A stretch of 47,799 nt of DNA from Opitutia bacterium (lineage in GTDB: Bacteria > Verrucomicrobiota > Verrucomicrobiia > Opitutales > Opitutaceae). The stretch is from NCBI GenBank assembly GCA_947461205.1, contig CANHJG010000027.1:1-47799 (forward strand), given 5' to 3'. The first letter of the stretch is position 1; each line of letters starts with the position of its first letter. The position numbers and the translations under genes were made by a program. Positions 24,607 to 38,777 of the stretch are shown here, piece by piece. Under the pieces are notes generated by a model. The model ran no database searches and was not told where the DNA came from. It worked only from the letters and a program-made list of their open reading frames with translations.

Positions 24607-24858
24607 ACGCCGTCATCACCACACTGACCACACTCGCGGGCACCCCCTGCTCCTGCAGCAGCTCCAGACACCGGCCATCCGGCAGATTCACATCCAAGAG
24701 CGCAAAATCGAACTCCAGATTGCGCAACCCCTGTCGCGCCTCGGCGAGCGTGCCCACGAGGGTCACCACCCCGCCCAGCTTCTCCCATGCGCCTCGAGCT
24801 GACGCCGCAACAAGGGCTCGTCTTCCAACAACAGCAGACTGGCGCCGGATAACTTCAT
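24600..24858 (-). pseudogene. Frameshifted response-regulator receiver fragment
   Basis: It starts MKLSGASLLLLEDEPLLRRQ LEAH in one frame. A -1 step then continues WEKLGGVVTLVGTLAEARQG and FDFALLDVNLPDGRCLELL in a second, with the phospho-acceptor Asp in LLDVNLPDG, then VVSVVMTAYGG before coherence is lost at the GPTL fragment. One indel near 24781 and a truncated alpha4-beta5 end make it non-functional. It lacks the conserved Lys strand and any output domain. Confidence 0.65.
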
Positions 24859-24928
24859 GGCGCCCCCACCTTCCGCACCGCCCTCGCCGGAACAAGGTCG
24901 AAAGGGTCCGGGCCCTCTGCGCTCCGGC

Positions 24929-26137
24929 TCAATGCGGCTGCGCCCGCAGATGCTGCCGCAGCAAATCCTTCCCGTAGTCGTTCCCGTTCGGCGTCCGCAC
25001 CACCACATGGATGTGCTGCCGGTTCGGCACCTGCGGGTCCTTGGCCAGCTGCTTCAGATTCGCCGGCCGCTGGTGGTCAAACTCGACCAGCACCACCGGA
25101 CTGTGAATCCGGAAATAAAATACCCCGCCCTCCTCCGTCCCACCGGTCCACGCGAAATGCGTCGCGTCCAGCTTCGCCCGCACCTCGGCCATTTTCACCT
25201 GCGCGTGCCCGTCGTCCAGGTTGGCCACAAACACCGCGATCAGCTCGACGAGTTGCTCCCGCTGCACCGCCGACAACTCCGTCGCCCGCACGCCCGCATA
25301 GTCCAACACCACGTTGTCCTTGAACGCCTCGGTCAGAGTGTTGTTGCCCGGCTTCGCCGTCGCCAGCACCGCCTTCGCCCGCTGCCCCGCGTCGAGGGAA
25401 CGCAACAGCGCGAACCCCATCGCCTGCTCCTTTTGCAGGATCGCCAGCCCCGCATATTTTCCGGACGGCGCAATGACCGGCTCCGAACCGTAAAACGCCG
25501 GCGACAGCACGACCTGGTCGCCCAACACAAAATAATTCAGGATCAGGTGGTGCCCGTCGACCTGGAAGCCCCACGGTTGCGTCGCCGACGGCTCGCCCAT
25601 CACCGTGATCCAGTAGAGCTGCTCGCCATACTGCACAAAATCGCCGCCGCTCAGCTCCCCGAGCGTGTGGTTCAACTTCATGATGTCCTGCGCCAGCGTC
25701 AGCCCCTTCGCGCTGAGCGCCGCCTTCATCAGCGCAAACGCCGCCGTGCGCTGCGCCTCGCTCATCGCCTGAAAACTCACGCCCTGCCGCCGGTAAAAAT
25801 GCTGGTTCATCCACTTCCGCCACTCGTCGTCGCCCACCGGAAACAACGCGGTCTTCCGCTGCTCCGCGCTCAGCGACTGCAGCCACGCCGCCGCGGCCGC
25901 CCGCACCGGCTCCGTCGTGACCCCCGTCGCGCGCACCGGAAACAACCCCGGCTCCACCTGCCCTTTCGCCGTGATGCCCCGAAACGGCTCGGCCAGGCCG
26001 CGCTGCTCCGCCTCGCGCGACATCCGCGTCGCCCGCTCAAGCCAAGCTTCCGACGATTGCGGCGCCGGCGCCTGCGCCCCTAGGCCCGTCACACCGCACG
26101 ACGCCAGCAACACCAGCAGGGAATAGTTTATTTTCAT
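24929..26137 (-). CDS. Secreted DUF3500 protein
   Basis: This 402-residue exported protein starts MKINYSLLVLLASCGVTGLG with a signal peptide; a Cys at 14 could also make it a lipoprotein, though the lipobox is poor. Features of DUF3500 are clear: WRKWMNQHFYRRQGVSFQAM, LYWITVMGEPSATQPWGFQV with DGHHLILNYF, and the C-terminal WTGGTEEGGVFYFRIHSP and FDHQRPANL. The His pairs suggest metal binding but the function of the family is not established. The start at 26137 is preferred over 26167 because it begins the signal peptide. It is monocistronic, downstream of rnpB. Confidence 0.85.
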   Translation of the reverse strand: MKINYSLLVLLASCGVTGLGAQAPAPQSSEAWLERATRMSREAEQRGLAEPFRGITAKGQVEPGLFPVRATGVTTEPVRAAAAAWLQSLSAEQRKTALFPVGDDEWRKWMNQHFYRRQGVSFQAMSEAQRTAAFALMKAALSAKGLTLAQDIMKLNHTLGELSGGDFVQYGEQLYWITVMGEPSATQPWGFQVDGHHLILNYFVLGDQVVLSPAFYGSEPVIAPSGKYAGLAILQKEQAMGFALLRSLDAGQRAKAVLATAKPGNNTLTEAFKDNVVLDYAGVRATELSAVQREQLVELIAVFVANLDDGHAQVKMAEVRAKLDATHFAWTGGTEEGGVFYFRIHSPVVLVEFDHQRPANLKQLAKDPQVPNRQHIHVVVRTPNGNDYGKDLLRQHLRAQPH

Positions 26138-26199
26138 CGGGGTAAATTTTCTGCCATCATCAGTCATTGGTCATTCTCTCTGGGCTTCGCGCAGAGAGT

Positions 26200-26661
26200 C
26201 TTAGCTTCGGGGCCGGTAAGCCGGATTCTGTTCCACGCCTTGCGGCGCTTCGGCAGTCATTTCTCTCAACGCCCTTGCGGGCGAGTCCTCCTTCGCTCCG
26301 GCGCTTGCGCGCTTTCACGTCGGAGGATGCGGCATACCCGTGACTATGGGACGGGCCGCCCAGTCACCTATTTTGCCTTGCACCGGAAGGGGTTTGTCCT
26401 GCCGCCGACGTCGCCGTCGGCGCGGTGGGCTCTTACCCCACCTTTTCACCCTTACCGCACGGTTGCCCGCGCGGCGGTATATTTTCTGTGACACTTTCCG
26501 TCGGCGCGCCTTGAAACGCGCCTCCTGTGCTCGCCGTGAAGCTGGCACAGCATCCTGCCCTATGGTGTCCGGACTTTCCTCTCCATGCATAAAACGGGCG
26601 CGGCATTACCCGCGCCTTGGGATCAAAGAACACGGAGCGACCGCCAGGCCCCAAAGCTAAG
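26200..26661 (-). ncRNA. rnpB: RNase P RNA (bacterial class A)
   Basis: Read on the - strand it contains the universal 5' block GAGGAAAGTCCGGACACC followed by ATAGGGCAGGATGCTG, and the 3' block ACAGAATCCGGCTTACC. The ends pair as P1: CTTAGCTTTGGGGCC (26661-26647) with GGCCCCGAAGCTAAG (26214-26200), with one G-U pair. The RNA is about 460 nt and is the catalytic subunit that matures tRNA 5' ends. A hairpin CTCTCTG...CAGAGAG follows at about 26175-26198 and could be the terminator, although it lacks a T run. Confidence 0.97.
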
Positions 26662-26714
26662 ACCGCGCACCGTAGGCCCCGCTCCGCCGAATGCAAGGCC
26701 GCGCGCCACCACCC

Positions 26715-26735
26715 CTGTCAGGCCCCGCCTGACAG
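26715..26735. promoter_or_regulatory. Palindrome upstream of the Fur-like gene
   Basis: Perfect 9-bp arms CTGTCAGGC and GCCTGACAG around CCC lie 75 bp before the Fur-like start and 54 bp upstream of rnpB on the opposite strand. It may be an operator for either unit; it does not match the AT-rich Fur box. Confidence 0.4.
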
Positions 26736-26810
26736 ACAGCCGCCCCATCTTCCGCCATACTCCTGCCCATCGAAACGCTTTCCGAACCTCCAGTCCGCTC
26801 TCTTACCTCC

Positions 26811-27407
26811 ATGACACCCCTCCGCTTACCCCGCGCGACGGCCACATCGGCAAGGGCCCAGGGCCCCTCTCCCCACCTTGCCCCTCGCACGGCCGCCGAT
26901 CCCACCCCGGTCCAGTCGTCCGACTCCCAGCCCTCGCTCACCCACTCCGCACTCATCGCGGAACTCCGCACCCGCGGCCTCCGCCTCACCCCGAGCCGCA
27001 GCGCCATGCTCGCCGCCCTGCTCAACTGTTCCGCTCCCGTCACGCTGGCCCAACTCCAGCACGCCGTCCGCCCCCAACGGGTCGCGCTCGCCACCCTGTT
27101 CCGCAGCATGCTCCGCATGGAGGAAGTCGACCTCGTCACCCGCACCATCGACCTCCACGGCACCACCAACTGGGAACTCAACGTCGGCCGCCGCCATGCC
27201 TTTCATCTCGTGGACCGCCCAACCGGCGCAATCACGCCCCTCGATCCGCTGATCGCCCAGCCGCTGCACGACTTGCTGGCCCGCATCGCGGAGCGCCTCC
27301 ACGACCGCGGTTACCGCCAGCTCCGACTCAACGTCGCCTTCCGCGGCGCCCTGCGCGACGGCGGCCAGCCGGCCACCTCGGTTGCGCCGCAGCGCCACGT
27401 CGCGTGA
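26811..27407 (+). CDS. Divergent Fur-like winged-helix regulator lacking metal ligands
   Basis: This 198-residue protein contains a Fur-type winged helix (LIAELRTRGLRLTPSRSAML, APVTLAQLQHAV, ATLFRSMLRMEEVDLVTRTI), where LATLFRSM stands for the ATVYRTL recognition helix. The dimerisation part keeps NWELNVGRRHAFHLVD but lacks the HHHxH metal site and both CxxC zinc pairs. A loose N-terminal extension of about 45 residues precedes it; the ATG at 26811 is the first in frame, and an internal start cannot be excluded. If it binds DNA it is probably not iron-sensing in the normal way. Confidence 0.65.
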   Translation: MTPLRLPRATATSARAQGPSPHLAPRTAADPTPVQSSDSQPSLTHSALIAELRTRGLRLTPSRSAMLAALLNCSAPVTLAQLQHAVRPQRVALATLFRSMLRMEEVDLVTRTIDLHGTTNWELNVGRRHAFHLVDRPTGAITPLDPLIAQPLHDLLARIAERLHDRGYRQLRLNVAFRGALRDGGQPATSVAPQRHVA

Positions 27408-27515
27408 CCGGCGGCGGCCGTTCGCCCCCGCCGTCCGCGCCCGTCGGCGGCCCTTGGCCCGCGCGGTGCCCTTGACCCGCCCGCCGCATTCGCCGACTTT
27501 CCGTCTCGCCGCCGT

Positions 27516-28637
27516 GTGAAACCACTCCCACTCCCGTCCGTCCCTCCGGACTCAGCCCCGCTGAGCCACCCCGCTTTCATGCTGCGCGCACTCGCGGCGT
27601 TCACGACCGCTCCGGGCCGGAGCCGGGTGCAGTCGCTCCTGATCGTGGTCTCCCTCGCCGCCGCGCTGGGCGGAATCGACTTCCTCTCCGGCATCTGGGT
27701 TTCCCTCCAGTTCTTCTACCTCGTGCCCATCGTCCTCGCCGTCGCCTGGATCGGTTGGCGGACCGGGTGCCTGATCGCGCTGTTCTGCGGCGCCGCCCGC
27801 TTCATAGGCGATTTCGCCGGCGGCATTTTCCAACACGTCGAACCCGGCGCCATCTGGTGGAATCGCCTCATCGATCTCTGCGTCTGCTTCATCCTGATCG
27901 GTATTTTTCACTCGCTCATCACCCTCCAGCGCCAGCTCGAACGCCGCGTCGAGGAGCGCACCGCCGCACTCCGCACGGCCGCCCACGCCCACCGTCTCCT
28001 CGAGCAGGAACTCCTCACGGTCGCCGCCACCGAACGCAATTCCTTCGGCCAGGAACTCCACGACGACATCTGCCAACACCTCGTCGGCACCGCGTTGGCC
28101 GCCCAAGTCCTCGCCGGCCGGCTCGCCGATCACGACGCCCCCGCTGCCACCGACGCCCAGGCCATCGTCGCGCTCCTCGAGACGGGCGCCGACAAGGCCC
28201 GCAAGCTCGCCCGCGGACTCCTCCTCGCCGATATCCCGCCCGACAGGCTCGGCGAGCAAATCGCCCAACTCGCCACCGAGGCCTGCAGTTCCGGCATCGT
28301 GTGTCGCTTCCACGAACAGGGCGACACCACCGTCGCTAACGCCAATGCCACCGGGCAGCTATTTCGCATCGCCCAGGAGGCGGTCCGCAACGCCCTCCGC
28401 CACGCCGCCCCGCGCCAGATCGAGATTTTCCTCACCGGCCACGCCGACGCCGTCTCGCTGACCGTGACGGACGACGGACGCGGTCTGCCCCCGCCCGACC
28501 AACGCGGCGCCGGCATGGGCCTGCGCATCATGTCGCATCGCGCCGCCTACGCCGGTGGCACATTCTCGGCCGGCCCCGATCTCCTCGGCGGCACCCGGAT
28601 CTACTGCCATTTTCCGCGTCTGCCCGGCCCTGCATGA
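27516..28637 (+). CDS. Membrane sensor histidine kinase (HisKA_3 type)
   Basis: This 373-residue protein has a membrane-embedded N-terminal part with about four helices (LLIVVSLAAALGGIDFL, LQFFYLVPIVLAVAWIGW, CLIALFCGAARFIGDF, LCVCFILIGIFHSLITL), a coiled-coil linker, the HisKA_3 dimerisation helix ERNSFGQELHDDICQHLVGT with phospho-His182, and a HATPase domain with N box EAVRNALRHA and G box DDGRGLP. It starts with GTG; ATG at 27579 is an alternative. Its stop overlaps the next gene by 4 bp (ATGA). There is no extracytoplasmic sensor domain, so it probably senses something in or at the membrane (MASE-like). Confidence 0.9.
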   Translation: MKPLPLPSVPPDSAPLSHPAFMLRALAAFTTAPGRSRVQSLLIVVSLAAALGGIDFLSGIWVSLQFFYLVPIVLAVAWIGWRTGCLIALFCGAARFIGDFAGGIFQHVEPGAIWWNRLIDLCVCFILIGIFHSLITLQRQLERRVEERTAALRTAAHAHRLLEQELLTVAATERNSFGQELHDDICQHLVGTALAAQVLAGRLADHDAPAATDAQAIVALLETGADKARKLARGLLLADIPPDRLGEQIAQLATEACSSGIVCRFHEQGDTTVANANATGQLFRIAQEAVRNALRHAAPRQIEIFLTGHADAVSLTVTDDGRGLPPPDQRGAGMGLRIMSHRAAYAGGTFSAGPDLLGGTRIYCHFPRLPGPA

Positions 28638-29290
28638 AATCCTCCCGCATCCGCGTCTTTCTCGTCGACGACCACCCCTTGGTGCGCGAATGGCTCGGGA
28701 ACCTCCTCCGCCTCCAGCCCGATCTCGACGTCTGCGGAGAGGCGGGCGATCCCACCGCCGCACTCGCCGCCATCATCGACCGGGCCCCCGACATCGCCGT
28801 GGTCGATCTTTCCCTCAAACAGGGCTCCGGCCTTGACCTCATCAAATCCGTTCGCCTTCACGCCCCGGGCGTCCGCCTCCTCGTCCTCTCGATGCACGAA
28901 GAGATCAGCGACATCGAGCGCGCCTTCCGCGCCGGCGCCCTCGGCTATGTGATGAAACGCGAGTCCACCGGCCAAATCGTCGGCGCCATCCGCCAGGTCC
29001 ACGCCGGCAAACTCTACGCCGATGCCGCCGTCCTCACCGCCCTCGCCGAACGCAGCCTCTCGCGCCTGCCCGGCTCCGCCGCCGCGACGCCCGAATCGCT
29101 CAGCGACCGCGAACTCGAAGTCTACCGCCGGCTCGGCGACGGCCAGACGACCCGCCGCATCGCCGACGAGCTCAATATCGGGATCAAAACCGTGCAGACC
29201 TACTACGCCCGCATCCGCGAAAAACTCGGCCTCGCCGACGCCGCAGAACTCACGCGCGAGGCGATCCGCTGGCGCGAAGACCACCGCTAG
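28634..29290 (+). CDS. NarL-family response regulator, partner of the upstream kinase
   Basis: This 218-residue protein has a receiver domain with acidic pocket FLVDDHPLV, phospho-acceptor Asp58 in IAVVDLSLKQGSG, Ser86 in LVLSMHEE and Lys108 in YVMKRE. The C-terminal LuxR-type HTH reads LSDRELEVYRRLGDGQTTRR, IADELNIGIKTVQTYY. The 4-bp overlap with the HisKA_3 kinase shows they form one two-component system. Targets are not evident from the neighbourhood. Confidence 0.93.
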   Translation: MKSSRIRVFLVDDHPLVREWLGNLLRLQPDLDVCGEAGDPTAALAAIIDRAPDIAVVDLSLKQGSGLDLIKSVRLHAPGVRLLVLSMHEEISDIERAFRAGALGYVMKRESTGQIVGAIRQVHAGKLYADAAVLTALAERSLSRLPGSAAATPESLSDRELEVYRRLGDGQTTRRIADELNIGIKTVQTYYARIREKLGLADAAELTREAIRWREDHR

Positions 29291-29451
29291 CCCGCGGGCA
29301 AGACCCCCGCCCTGCGCGACGCCCCCGGCCGGCATAGCGACAACCACACCTCTTGCGTCCTGCCCGGCGAACACCTTGAGACCGCCCGCCTCAACCCCTG
29401 CCCCCCCCTTCGACGGCGGGTAGGAGGATTCCTCCGCGGTCACCCCCCCCC

Positions 29452-29778
29452 CTGCTCAAGCAACACGCTCTGAGCGCCCCGCTCGCCGTCCCGCTTTTTC
29501 TCGTCCGATCGCACTCCGGCGCCACCGCGGAGATCCGTCTCACCGGCGAACCCGACGTGCCCTGCGCCCATCCCCACCTCGGCGGTTTCTGCACCTGGAC
29601 CGAACGGCGCGAAAGCGCCCACCGCGGCCACGTCGTCCTCGCCGCCCACGGCTTCAGCCACCGCCCACTCGACGATGCCGGCGCCGAGCTCCACTCCGGG
29701 ATCCCCGTATCCCGACCCGTGCTCGAAGCCCAGCTCAGCCCACCCGTCACCCGCTTCGTTTTCCCCTCCGACCGCTGA
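29452..29778 (+). pseudogene. Unrecognised coding remnant after a C10 tract
   Basis: The frame from about 29452 reads LLKQHALSAPLAVPLFLVRS, then VPCAHPHLGGFCTWTERRES and SPPVTRFVFPSDR, with strong third-position G/C bias, so it was probably coding. No ATG exists; a GTG at 29557 would give 73 residues. Just upstream lie the palindrome GGAGGATTCCTCC and a run of ten Cs (29443-29452), either of which could mark the break point. No family is recognised. The rest of 29291-29840 shows nothing else. Confidence 0.35.
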
Positions 29779-29840
29779 GTGCCGCCGCCGACCCCACCAC
29801 TCCCCCGAATCGCGCAAAGCTCACGCCGGATCCCTCCGAC

Positions 29841-33301
<3,461 letters not shown>

Positions 33302-33388
33302 GCCGCCCCCACCCCAGTCGCTCCACCCGACCACTCGGCTCGGCCTTAGTCATCAGACATCAGTCCTCCGTCAATTTTCCCACCGCCC

Positions 33389-35896
<2,508 letters not shown>

Positions 35897-35921
35897 CTCC
35901 GCCCGGCGCTTCGCGCCCCAG

Positions 35922-35957
35922 CGGCACCGTCCTCCTCCGGGGCCGGTGCCTTTTTTT
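35922..35957 (+). terminator. Intrinsic terminator of gyrBA
   Basis: GGCACCG, a 13-nt loop, CGGTGCC and then seven Ts, starting 26 bp after the gyrA stop. Confidence 0.92.
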
Positions 35958-35992
35958 GCCGCTCTGCTGCTCCGCGGCGGTCGCTCCGCACG

Positions 35993-36649
35993 TCACTTCG
36001 CGCCGAGCGGCAGCACCTTCACCCGCGACGCGACGCCCTCGATCGTCATCCAGAATCCGCCCAGATTCGCCGGCACGATCGTCACTTTCGGACTCGCCAA
36101 GGGCGGCGTCATGTAGGACCCGCCGTTGGCGATCTGCCAGCGCTGGCCGTTCTCCAACGTCAGCACCGCCCGCCCTTCCCAGCCCGTGAACTTTCCCGCG
36201 AGGCGGCTCTCCACCGTCGCATATTCGATCTCGGTGCCCGGCGTGAGCAGCACCTTCGCCCGCGCGAGCAAACCGCCCTCCGCCTTCTCCGCCTTCGCCG
36301 CGTCGGCCTGCACCGGCGCCACCCTCGCCGCTTGCGCGCGTGCGCTCGCGGCTTGCCGCGCCTCGGCCTTCGCCGCCTGCGTCTCCCCCTCCGCGCGCGC
36401 CGCCTGCGCCTCCGCCATCACGCGCGCCGCCGCCGCCACCGCCGCCTCGCGCCGCGCCGCCGCCAGCGCCCCGCTCTGGTAGTCGCGCACCAGCGCATCG
36501 AGCCGCGCCAATTCATCCGGCGAAAGTTTCGCGAGCCCCGCCGCCGAAAAATCCTCCGCGCGCACCGCCCGCGAAAAAGCCTCCTCCGCCCCCCGCACCC
36601 ACACCCCCATCGCCAGCCAGCCGAGTCCGATTGCGACCAGTTTTTTCAT
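35993..36649 (-). CDS. Exported Ala-rich coiled-coil protein of unknown function
   Basis: This 218-residue protein has signal peptide MKKLVAIGLGWLAMGVWVRG, a short helical segment (GLAKLSPDELARLDALVRDY), a 70-residue Ala/Glu/Arg/Lys-rich coiled coil (AAARVMAEAQAARAEGETQA) and a C-terminal beta-rich domain (GKFTGWEGRAVLTLENGQRW, VTIVPANLGGFWMTIEG). The last domain recurs in uncharacterised xanthomonad/verrucomicrobial secreted proteins, where it resembles a small beta-barrel. It is convergent with gyrA. No function is assigned. Confidence 0.75.
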   Translation of the reverse strand: MKKLVAIGLGWLAMGVWVRGAEEAFSRAVRAEDFSAAGLAKLSPDELARLDALVRDYQSGALAAARREAAVAAAARVMAEAQAARAEGETQAAKAEARQAASARAQAARVAPVQADAAKAEKAEGGLLARAKVLLTPGTEIEYATVESRLAGKFTGWEGRAVLTLENGQRWQIANGGSYMTPPLASPKVTIVPANLGGFWMTIEGVASRVKVLPLGAK

Positions 36650-36817
36650 CGCCGTAACTCAGCCCGCCCGCGCGCTCCCCGCAACGTCATTCCATGCGCC
36701 CCGCGCCTCCCACCCGCGCCGGCCCGCCGCCGCGCCGCCTTCCGGTATTTCTCCCCCCGGCGCTTTTCTGCTTTCGCCTCCCCCCGTTCTCCTTTCATTC
36801 TCCCCTTTCTTCCTCGC

Positions 36818-37288
36818 ATGGCCGGCAAAATCACCTCGCTTCTCGCTCCCGCCCTCATCGCACTCCGCGTCCAGAGCACCAAGCGCACCGCCGCGCTCAA
36901 CGAGGTCGCCCGCCTCCTCGAAGGTCACACCGACGTCGCCAACTACGCCGGCTTCTACGAAGAACTCCTCGCCCGCGACCGCCTCGACACCACCTGCCTC
37001 GGCAACGCCATCGCGCTCCCCCACGCCCGCACCGAACACGTCCGCCAGATCGTCCTCGCCGTCGGCCGCAGCGACGCCGGCATCCCCTTCGACGCCAACG
37101 GCGAGATCGTAAAACTCTTCTTCGTCCTCGGCACCCCCAAGTCAAAACCCGGCGACTACCTCGCCGTCGTCAGCGCCCTCTGCAAACTGCTCCGCGACCC
37201 CGCCGACCGCGCCACCTTCCTCGCCGCCGAAACCCCCGAGGCCTTCATCGCCGCCCTCGCCGCGGTGGAGAAGAAGCTCGGGCTATAG
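36818..37288 (+). CDS. PTS IIA-like phosphotransfer protein (fructose/mannitol/Ntr family)
   Basis: This 156-residue cytoplasmic protein has the PTS EIIA type-2 fold: TAALNEVARLLEGH, a Leu-rich helix pair, CLGNAIALPHARTEHVRQIV with the phosphorylated His69, and GIPFDANGEIVKLFFVLGTP. PTS-Ntr-like regulators share GxxIAxPHAR. No EI, HPr or EIIB/C genes are nearby, suggesting a regulatory rather than sugar-transport role. It lies 115 bp before corA in the same direction and might be co-transcribed. Confidence 0.85.
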   Translation: MAGKITSLLAPALIALRVQSTKRTAALNEVARLLEGHTDVANYAGFYEELLARDRLDTTCLGNAIALPHARTEHVRQIVLAVGRSDAGIPFDANGEIVKLFFVLGTPKSKPGDYLAVVSALCKLLRDPADRATFLAAETPEAFIAALAAVEKKLGL

Positions 37289-37403
37289 CCCGGCCCAGCG
37301 CCCGGCGGCCGGGCCGCCGCTCGACCGACCGACCGGAAGGCCCGCCGCCCCCCCCGCTCTCCCGGCTCGACCCGCCCAACCCGCTCCTCCACGGTTCCCT
37401 TCG

Positions 37404-38378
37404 ATGATCCGCTCCTTCATCTTCAGCGACGGCAAACTCGTCGGCCAGGACCTCGAACGCGAAGCCCTCCGCCTCGTCCGCGCCGACAAGGGCCTGCTCC
37501 TCTGGGTCGACCTCGACAACCCCACCGAAGAAGAAACGAAATTCGTCCTCGAAACCGTCTTCCAATTTCACCCGCTCGCCATCGAGGACTGCGTCGCCCC
37601 CAGCTCGCTCCCCAAAGTCGAGGACTACGAGGACTACCTCTTCATCGTCACCCACGCCGTCGACTTCAAACGCACCGACAAGTTCAACACCACCGAGCTC
37701 GATCTCTTCCTCGGCCGCGATTACCTCGTCACCTTCCACACCTCCCCGCTCCGCTCGGTGTCCACGCTGATCGACCGCCAACTCAAGGGCGCCGCCGTCG
37801 GCCCCCGCGGGCCCGACCGCATCGCCCATACCCTCCTCGATCTCCTCGTCGACCACTACGCGCCCGTCATCGAGGAACTCCGCGCCGAACTTGAGGAACT
37901 CGAGGAGGACGTCCTCGCCCGCGAATCCGCGCAGAAAAAACTCGTCAACGAACTCCTCCACGTGCGCGGCGATTTCACCAAACTCCGCACGATCATCCGG
38001 CCCCAGCGCGACGTCATCGACCGGCTCGCGCGCGGCGACAGCAAACTCATCCGGCCGAAACTCCTCCCCTACTTTCGCGACCTCCGCGACAACCTCGTCC
38101 GCCTAGACGACACCGCGGGCAGCTACCACGAACGCCTCATGATGGCATTCGACATCTATCTCAACAAAGCCGCCTTCGAGGCCAACGAGGGCATCAAATT
38201 CCTCACCGCCCTCACCGCCGTCACCCTGCCCGCCGTGATGGTCGGCGGCTGGTATGGGATGAACTTCGAGCACATGCCCGAACTCAAATCCCCCCACGGT
38301 TACCTTTACGCCTGCGCGCTCACCGTCGTCTCCACCCTCGCGATGGTCATCTATCTGAAGCGGAAAAAATGGTTCTAG
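37404..38378 (+). CDS. corA: CorA-family magnesium/cobalt channel
   Basis: This 324-residue protein has a large cytoplasmic alpha/beta N-terminal domain, a long stalk helix (HYAPVIEELRAELEELEEDV), two C-terminal membrane helices and the pore signature YGMNFEHMPEL near residue 283. The second helix (YLYACALTVVSTLAMVIYL) is followed by a basic end (KRKKWF). It is a homopentameric Mg2+ channel gated by Mg2+ in the N-terminal domain. Its 3' end is copied in the adjacent 286-bp tandem duplication. Confidence 0.95.
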   Translation: MIRSFIFSDGKLVGQDLEREALRLVRADKGLLLWVDLDNPTEEETKFVLETVFQFHPLAIEDCVAPSSLPKVEDYEDYLFIVTHAVDFKRTDKFNTTELDLFLGRDYLVTFHTSPLRSVSTLIDRQLKGAAVGPRGPDRIAHTLLDLLVDHYAPVIEELRAELEELEEDVLARESAQKKLVNELLHVRGDFTKLRTIIRPQRDVIDRLARGDSKLIRPKLLPYFRDLRDNLVRLDDTAGSYHERLMMAFDIYLNKAAFEANEGIKFLTALTAVTLPAVMVGGWYGMNFEHMPELKSPHGYLYACALTVVSTLAMVIYLKRKKWF

Positions 38379-38419
38379 GATTGCGCTGACCCGGCCCGCG
38401 GGGAAATCCCTTGAAATAA

Positions 38420-38442
38420 AGTGTCACGTATTACGTGACACT
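38420..38442. promoter_or_regulatory. Perfect 23-bp palindrome, copy 1
   Basis: AGTGTCACGTA, a central T, and its exact complement TACGTGACACT, preceded by TTGAAATAA. It resembles an operator for a dimeric helix-turn-helix protein; no regulator or promoted gene is adjacent. A short RNA hairpin is the alternative. Confidence 0.6.
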
Positions 38443-38705
38443 ACCTCTGGGAAAAGGGGGTTTTTTGGGAACGAACCTTAACGCAGTAATTCTAGCCGGC
38501 GCGCGTCGCCGCGGTCGTCCGCTCGGCGGCGCGGTCTGAACCGAGCTTTTCCCGCCCGAAAATTTCCACCTCCACCGCCGCCGCCTTACCTTTACGCCTA
38601 TGCGCTCACCGTCGTCTCCACCCTCGCGATGGTCATCGATCTGAAGCGGAAAAAATGGTTCTAGGATTGCGCTGACCCATCCCCCGGGAAAATCCCTTGA
38701 AATAA

Positions 38706-38728
38706 AGTGTCACGTATTACGTGACACT
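38706..38728. promoter_or_regulatory. Perfect 23-bp palindrome, copy 2
   Basis: Same sequence as 38420-38442, exactly 286 bp away. It stayed perfect while flanking bases of the duplication changed. Confidence 0.6.
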
Positions 38729-38777
38729 ACCTCTGGGAAAAGGGGGGGGTTTGGGAACGAACCTTAACGCAGTAATT

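Noticed and set aside
26101-26180. TCAGTCATTGGTCATT phrase near the DUF3500 start and a similar one at 33340 as a transposon end
   Set aside because: Short, low-complexity and without target duplications or a transposase; only a common intergenic phrase.
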